16,734 nucleotides of DNA, taken from NCBI GenBank assembly GCA_021163585.1, contig JAGGTW010000025.1, forward strand, positions 1 through 16,734, read 5' to 3'. The translations under genes and the position numbers were made by a program. This document shows positions 13,759-16,734 of this stretch, piece after piece; position 1 is the stretch's first letter; each line of letters opens with the position of its first letter. This stretch comes from Desulfurococcales archaeon. Its GTDB lineage: Archaea; Thermoproteota; Thermoprotei_A; Sulfolobales; NBVN01. The notes under the pieces are model-generated. The model was not told the DNA's origin and did not search any database. It saw only the letters and a program-made list of their open reading frames with translations.

Positions 13759-14589
13759 GTGGGTGAAGTGCTCCCTCCTCACCTCAGGGTTGACTTTAAA
13801 TTGGCTGAGGAAGTTATTTCAGAATTTATTAGGGATTCTGTTGAGTCAGCTGGTGCTGACGGCGTGGTCATAGGGCTCAGCGGCGGGGGCGACTCAGCAG
13901 TTACTGCAGCACTAGCTACTAAGGCATTAGGTATCTCTAGGGTTAAGGTGATCTTCATGCCTGACACCGAATCAAGTAAGCTCTCCGAGCTGGTGGCAAA
14001 TAAGGTTGCTGACAGGCTAGGGCTTCAGTTAAGTACCTTAGAAATCACTGACGTAGTTAAGTGTTATTTAGAGAAGGTCGGCTTAAGCTACACTAATGCA
14101 CCTAAGGTAGCTAAAGGTAATGTAAAGGTTAGGAGTAGGATGACTCTCCTATACCTAATAGCTAATTTAGAAAACAGGTTAGTTCTTGGGACGAGCGATA
14201 GGTCGGAATGGCTCATAGGTTACTTCACTAAGTGGGGTGATGGGGCCGCCGACGCCTACCCGATAATAGGTCTCTACAAGACCCAGGTCAGGGAGTTCGC
14301 TAAGTACTTAGGACTACCCCCCGAAGTCATCAGTAGGCCACCAACGCCTGACCTATGGCCAGGGCACACAGCAGAAGGTGAGCTAGGCATAACTTACGAC
14401 TTAATAGATGAGGTGCTCTACCGTCTATTTGATGAGGGCCTCCCACCAGAGAAGATCTCCCGCGTCTCAGGCGTTCCTACTCAAGTAGTTGCCAAGGTTC
14501 TAGAACTTCACAGGAGGTCTGAGCATAAGAGGAGTCCTCTTAAGGCACCATTTACTTCATTTAAAGACCTCGAAAAGGTTAGAAGGTAA
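13759..14589 (+). CDS. nadE: NH3-dependent NAD+ synthetase
   Basis: NadE makes NAD+ from deamido-NAD+, ATP and ammonia. The 276-residue product has the ATP pyrophosphatase P-loop GLSGGGDSA (39-47), FMPDTESSK, the GTSDRSEWLIGYFTKWGDGAADAYPI segment that shapes the substrate site, LYKTQVREFAKYLGLP, and PPTPDLWPGHTAEGELGI. There is no glutaminase domain, so free ammonia is the nitrogen source. Two family positions vary: GTSDRSE replaces the more usual GTxNRSE, and PGHTAE replaces the bacterial GQTDE. GTG 13759 fits a leaderless message. GTG 13768, preceded by GGTGGGTGAA, is an alternative that shortens it by three residues. The gene is divergent from the small protein gene and ends one base from the convergent DUF1028 gene. 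Confidence 0.95.
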   Translation: MGEVLPPHLRVDFKLAEEVISEFIRDSVESAGADGVVIGLSGGGDSAVTAALATKALGISRVKVIFMPDTESSKLSELVANKVADRLGLQLSTLEITDVVKCYLEKVGLSYTNAPKVAKGNVKVRSRMTLLYLIANLENRLVLGTSDRSEWLIGYFTKWGDGAADAYPIIGLYKTQVREFAKYLGLPPEVISRPPTPDLWPGHTAEGELGITYDLIDEVLYRLFDEGLPPEKISRVSGVPTQVVAKVLELHRRSEHKRSPLKAPFTSFKDLEKVRR

Positions 14590-14590
14590 G

Positions 14591-15226
14591 CTACACAGCA
14601 TACCCCGAAGTAGCGAGCCATAAATCATATAGTTTTCTTAGTTCAGAAATGGGTTCCTCAGAATAGTCGACCCTAAGGTTAAGGATGACGTCGAAGTCCA
14701 GCCCAAACTCCGGGTGCTCACCCACCACAAGTATTACAGCACTTCTGTCCCCTCTCCTATCACCCCCCGCCTCATGCCCAGCCTCAAGAGCTGAAATGAT
14801 CCTTTCAGAGAGTCCGCCTGAGGTGCTCTCGAAGGCCTTACACATCTCCTTAACAACTGCGGAGCTACTCAACAGGTTACCTGCGCATGCGTAACCCTCC
14901 TTAGTAACTGCCTCATAGTGTGGGGGCACCTCACTACCGCTAAAAGCCACGGTTTTACCAGTAGAGTCAACAGCTATTAACTGCCTTAGCTGAGGTGACG
15001 GGTCCTCACTTAAGGCTAACTTGACTGCCTCACCTACACCCATACCTCTGCTCACGTACTCAATAACTCTCCTTCCTAGAACTGGATTCGTATATGCTTG
15101 AGTAGCTACTGCAGCTACCCCAGCCTTAGCCCACGGAACTCTCGAACCTACAGCCAGGCTCCCGCTTACAACACCTACACCGAGTAATCCCTTGAGCCTG
15201 TCGTAAGCAACGATTGAGTAGGTCAG
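14591..15226 (-). CDS. DUF1028-family protein (Ntn-hydrolase-like), apparent CTG start
   Basis: Residues TYSIVAYDRLKGLLGVGV, AVGSRVPWAKAGVAAVATQA and YTNPVLGRRVIEYVSRGMG match the conserved N-terminus of DUF1028 proteins, which normally begin MTFSIVA or similar. Later come AVDSTGKTVAFSG, YACAGNLLSS and a GDRRGDRSA loop. The first ATG (15055) would delete this conserved front, and a TGA lies just two codons before the match, so there is no room upstream. The codon at the methionine position is CTG (15226-15224), with GGTGATG ending five bases before it. I therefore call 211 residues from CTG. The family is thought to share the Ntn-hydrolase fold, where Thr2 would be exposed after Met removal; this is family knowledge, not shown here. 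Function is unknown. The gene ends one base from nadE and starts 56 bases after the membrane-protein gene. Confidence 0.88.
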   Translation of the reverse strand: MTYSIVAYDRLKGLLGVGVVSGSLAVGSRVPWAKAGVAAVATQAYTNPVLGRRVIEYVSRGMGVGEAVKLALSEDPSPQLRQLIAVDSTGKTVAFSGSEVPPHYEAVTKEGYACAGNLLSSSAVVKEMCKAFESTSGGLSERIISALEAGHEAGGDRRGDRSAVILVVGEHPEFGLDFDVILNLRVDYSEEPISELRKLYDLWLATSGYAV

Positions 15227-15282
15227 AGTCCATCACCAAGAATAATGGTAGTGATACAGAAAATAACCGTTCGCGTGCTGAA

Positions 15283-15975
15283 TTAACTTAGGGTGTCGGT
15301 TTTGATTAATTCCCTGCTAAGGAGGTAACAGCACGTGATTACACCTAAAGCAAAAAACACCGCACCCACATATAGCACTGTGCCTACAGCTAAGGTGAGG
15401 GCGTAAAGAAGCGTTTCAGGAGGTAAGGTTGCGGCAAAACCTATGGCAATTAACCTAGCTGCTGCAAGTATTGATGCCGCAATAACCAGAGTTCCTGATA
15501 CCAGCACGAGGAGTGAGCCATAGTCCTTAATCCAGTACGTTGCTTCAACCTCCTTAATCAGGAGGTACGTCAGCGTGTACGTGCCTATTAATCCAGTAGT
15601 GAGCAGTCCGAGGGCCACCGGATACGATATAAGGCCCGCCAACTCCATGCACTGCGTACTATATGCTGGACAAGCAAGTGACGTAATGAAGTTTCCACGC
15701 GAGTATACGAACCCTGCAGTCAAAATAGCGCCGAGTGCCAGAATAAAGGACATTATTATTGTCCCTAATGCCAACATGTCCTTGCCGTTCCTTAATCTGA
15801 GTGATGCTCCAAGTAACCAGGCCATAACCGTGTAAGCACCCAGCAACGCAGATCCTGCTAGTAGTGTTGCGTAACTCACTTCTTGAGCCGTTAAGTCATA
15901 AGTAAATACAGCAAATGTTGCTGCGAAGAACGCTGTGGCAACTACTATTGCATACCCCAAGTACTTGCTCGCCAT
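15283..15975 (-). CDS. Polytopic membrane protein, unknown function
   Basis: From ATG 15975 the product has 230 residues with about six hydrophobic helices: roughly 6-26, 36-57, 68-89, 108-135, 153-178 and 185-221. The loop between helices 3 and 4 holds SLACPAYSTQCME, two cysteines that could pair outside the cell, and a CC pair lies in the last helix (GVITCCYLL). Short charged loops carry no recognised motif. An in-frame GTG at 15990 would add five residues; I prefer ATG because the TATA box predicts initiation near 15988 and AGGTGG then sits just inside the message. It is a single gene between the AIM24 and DUF1028 genes, all on the same strand. I do not recognise the family; transport or stress roles would be guesses. 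Confidence 0.8.
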   Translation of the reverse strand: MASKYLGYAIVVATAFFAATFAVFTYDLTAQEVSYATLLAGSALLGAYTVMAWLLGASLRLRNGKDMLALGTIIMSFILALGAILTAGFVYSRGNFITSLACPAYSTQCMELAGLISYPVALGLLTTGLIGTYTLTYLLIKEVEATYWIKDYGSLLVLVSGTLVIAASILAAARLIAIGFAATLPPETLLYALTLAVGTVLYVGAVFFALGVITCCYLLSRELIKTDTLS

Positions 15976-16010
15976 CAGCCCATAGCCCACCTAAATCTCT
16001 TAGCTGAACC

Positions 16011-16017
16011 TATAAAA
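16011..16017 (-). promoter_or_regulatory. Consensus TATA box of the membrane-protein gene
   Basis: TTTTATA on the minus strand is the clearest TATA element in the window. About 26 bases downstream lies position 15988, giving a leader of about 13 bases before ATG 15975, or a near-leaderless message from GTG 15990. Confidence 0.65.
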
Positions 16018-16042
16018 CAGCACCTGACTAAAATCATTTATT

Positions 16043-16077
16043 AAAAAGAGGTTAATCTAGGTAATCACGGATTACCT
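16043..16077 (-). terminator. Hairpin plus T-run after the AIM24-family gene
   Basis: Reading the minus strand, arms AGGTAATC and GATTACCT (16077-16059, loop CGT) are perfectly complementary. Twelve or so bases later comes CTCTTTTTAATAAA with five T's at 16047-16043. This starts 10 bases after the AIM24 stop and resembles an intrinsic terminator, though archaea usually need only the T run. The hairpin could instead be an operator for the promoter 42 bases downstream. Confidence 0.5.
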
Positions 16078-16087
16078 GGTTAATACC

Positions 16088-16732
16088 TTAGCTCTTGGAC
16101 CTCATATACCATATGGTCGGGTTCCTTGACTGCAGGTATATCTTACCCATTCCACGCACACTAAATACGAAGCCCTCCCCACCGAACAACAGTGTCTTTA
16201 AGCTACCGAACTTCCTTATGTCATACTCTAGGCTGTCATCCATCGCTACTAAGTGTACATTGTCTATTGTGAGTCTTTCCTCGGGTTTGACCTCGCGCTC
16301 CACAATACTGCCGTAGGCATTAACCCAGACACCACCGACGCCCGTGAAGTGTAACCACATGAGGCCGCCACCACCGAATATTCCCCTAAGCCCCCTCCAC
16401 ACAACCCTGTGTCTGACATCGCCGTGACTAGCTAGGTAGCACTTATCATTAACTATAACCCCCTTACTTCCATCGAGTCTAACATACATTACATCACCAG
16501 GTATCGGTGGAGAGAGCCAGAGTGTGGCAGGCGATCCCCCAGCCCTGTAAACATTGACGAAGAGCGACTCTCCCGTTGTCAGCGCTCTAAGGAGCCCTCT
16601 GCTCTTAGTCTTCACCTCGACATCTCCCTCGATCATCATTAACGCGCCTGCCTCAGCCTCAATACTCTCTCCAGGGTCGAGGTCCACCTTCAGAACAGAG
16701 TACGCTGGCCTGTACAGAATTTCATACTTCAT
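16088..16732 (-). CDS. AIM24-family protein (TIGR00266-like)
   Basis: The 214-residue product matches the AIM24/TIGR00266 family: an N-terminal MKYEILYRPAYSVLKVDLDPGES, then AEAGALMMIEGDVEVKT, GESLFVNVYRAGG, and the C-terminal SLKTLLFGGEGFVFSVRGMGKIYLQSRNP. The family is an all-beta trimeric fold. The yeast Aim24 member is mitochondrial; prokaryotic functions are unknown. A glycine-rich turn (GLRGIFGGGGLMW) replaces part of the middle. ATG 16732 gives the family N-terminus; its upstream region lies outside the window, so promoter and ribosome-binding site cannot be judged. The gene is complete. Confidence 0.9.
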   Translation of the reverse strand: MKYEILYRPAYSVLKVDLDPGESIEAEAGALMMIEGDVEVKTKSRGLLRALTTGESLFVNVYRAGGSPATLWLSPPIPGDVMYVRLDGSKGVIVNDKCYLASHGDVRHRVVWRGLRGIFGGGGLMWLHFTGVGGVWVNAYGSIVEREVKPEERLTIDNVHLVAMDDSLEYDIRKFGSLKTLLFGGEGFVFSVRGMGKIYLQSRNPTIWYMRSKS

Positions 16733-16734
16733 AA

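Overview
The window looks like a chromosomal segment of a hyperthermophilic crenarchaeon (Thermoproteota, possibly a Desulfurococcales-like lineage). The reasons are the crenarchaeal-type bifunctional phosphoglucose/phosphomannose isomerase, a KaiC-family ATPase, a BtpA-family TIM barrel, an ammonia-only NadE, frequent GTG and TTG starts, GGTGA/GGAGG ribosome-binding sites and TATA-type promoters. Genes are densely packed, often overlapping. I see no rRNA, tRNA, CRISPR array or intact insertion sequence.

Layout. 124-2420 (+): an acyl-CoA carboxyltransferase (MmdA/PccB type), a small Ala-rich protein and a biotin carrier, with no biotin carboxylase or Na+-pump subunit inside the window. 2492-4628 (+): a BtpA-family protein and a class II (bacterial-type) HMG-CoA reductase for isoprenoid lipid synthesis. 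4657-7463 (-): the sugar-phosphate isomerase, a small helical protein, and a KaiC-like ATPase whose stop overlaps the small gene's start. 7464-7926 is a long gap holding possible remains of a gene on the minus strand and a palindrome. 7927-8823 (+): a membrane-anchored extracellular protein rich in N-glycosylation sequons. 8926-9423 (-): a second small helical protein that looks like a distant relative of the KaiC-linked one. 9710-10342 (+): a stand-alone Cas4-like nuclease. 10351-13127 (-): a translationally coupled polysaccharide deacetylase, GT2 glycosyltransferase and second glycosyltransferase. 13301-13594 (-): a small glutaredoxin-fold-like protein. 13759-14589 (+): nadE. 14591-15226 (-): a DUF1028 protein that appears to start with CTG. 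15283-15975 (-): a polytopic membrane protein. 16088-16732 (-): an AIM24-family protein.

Themes. The window mixes core metabolism (biotin-dependent acyl-CoA chemistry, mevalonate pathway, hexose isomerisation, NAD synthesis) with a surface-glycan group. Its least understood part is 5.7-9.5 kb, where a double-domain KaiC-like protein with a degenerate second domain, two apparently related helical proteins and a sequon-rich surface protein lie together. That is the best candidate for an undescribed system, but its function cannot be read from the sequence. Other notable points are the strongly supported CTG start, several inverted repeats near promoters, and a marked excess of the palindrome AGTACT.
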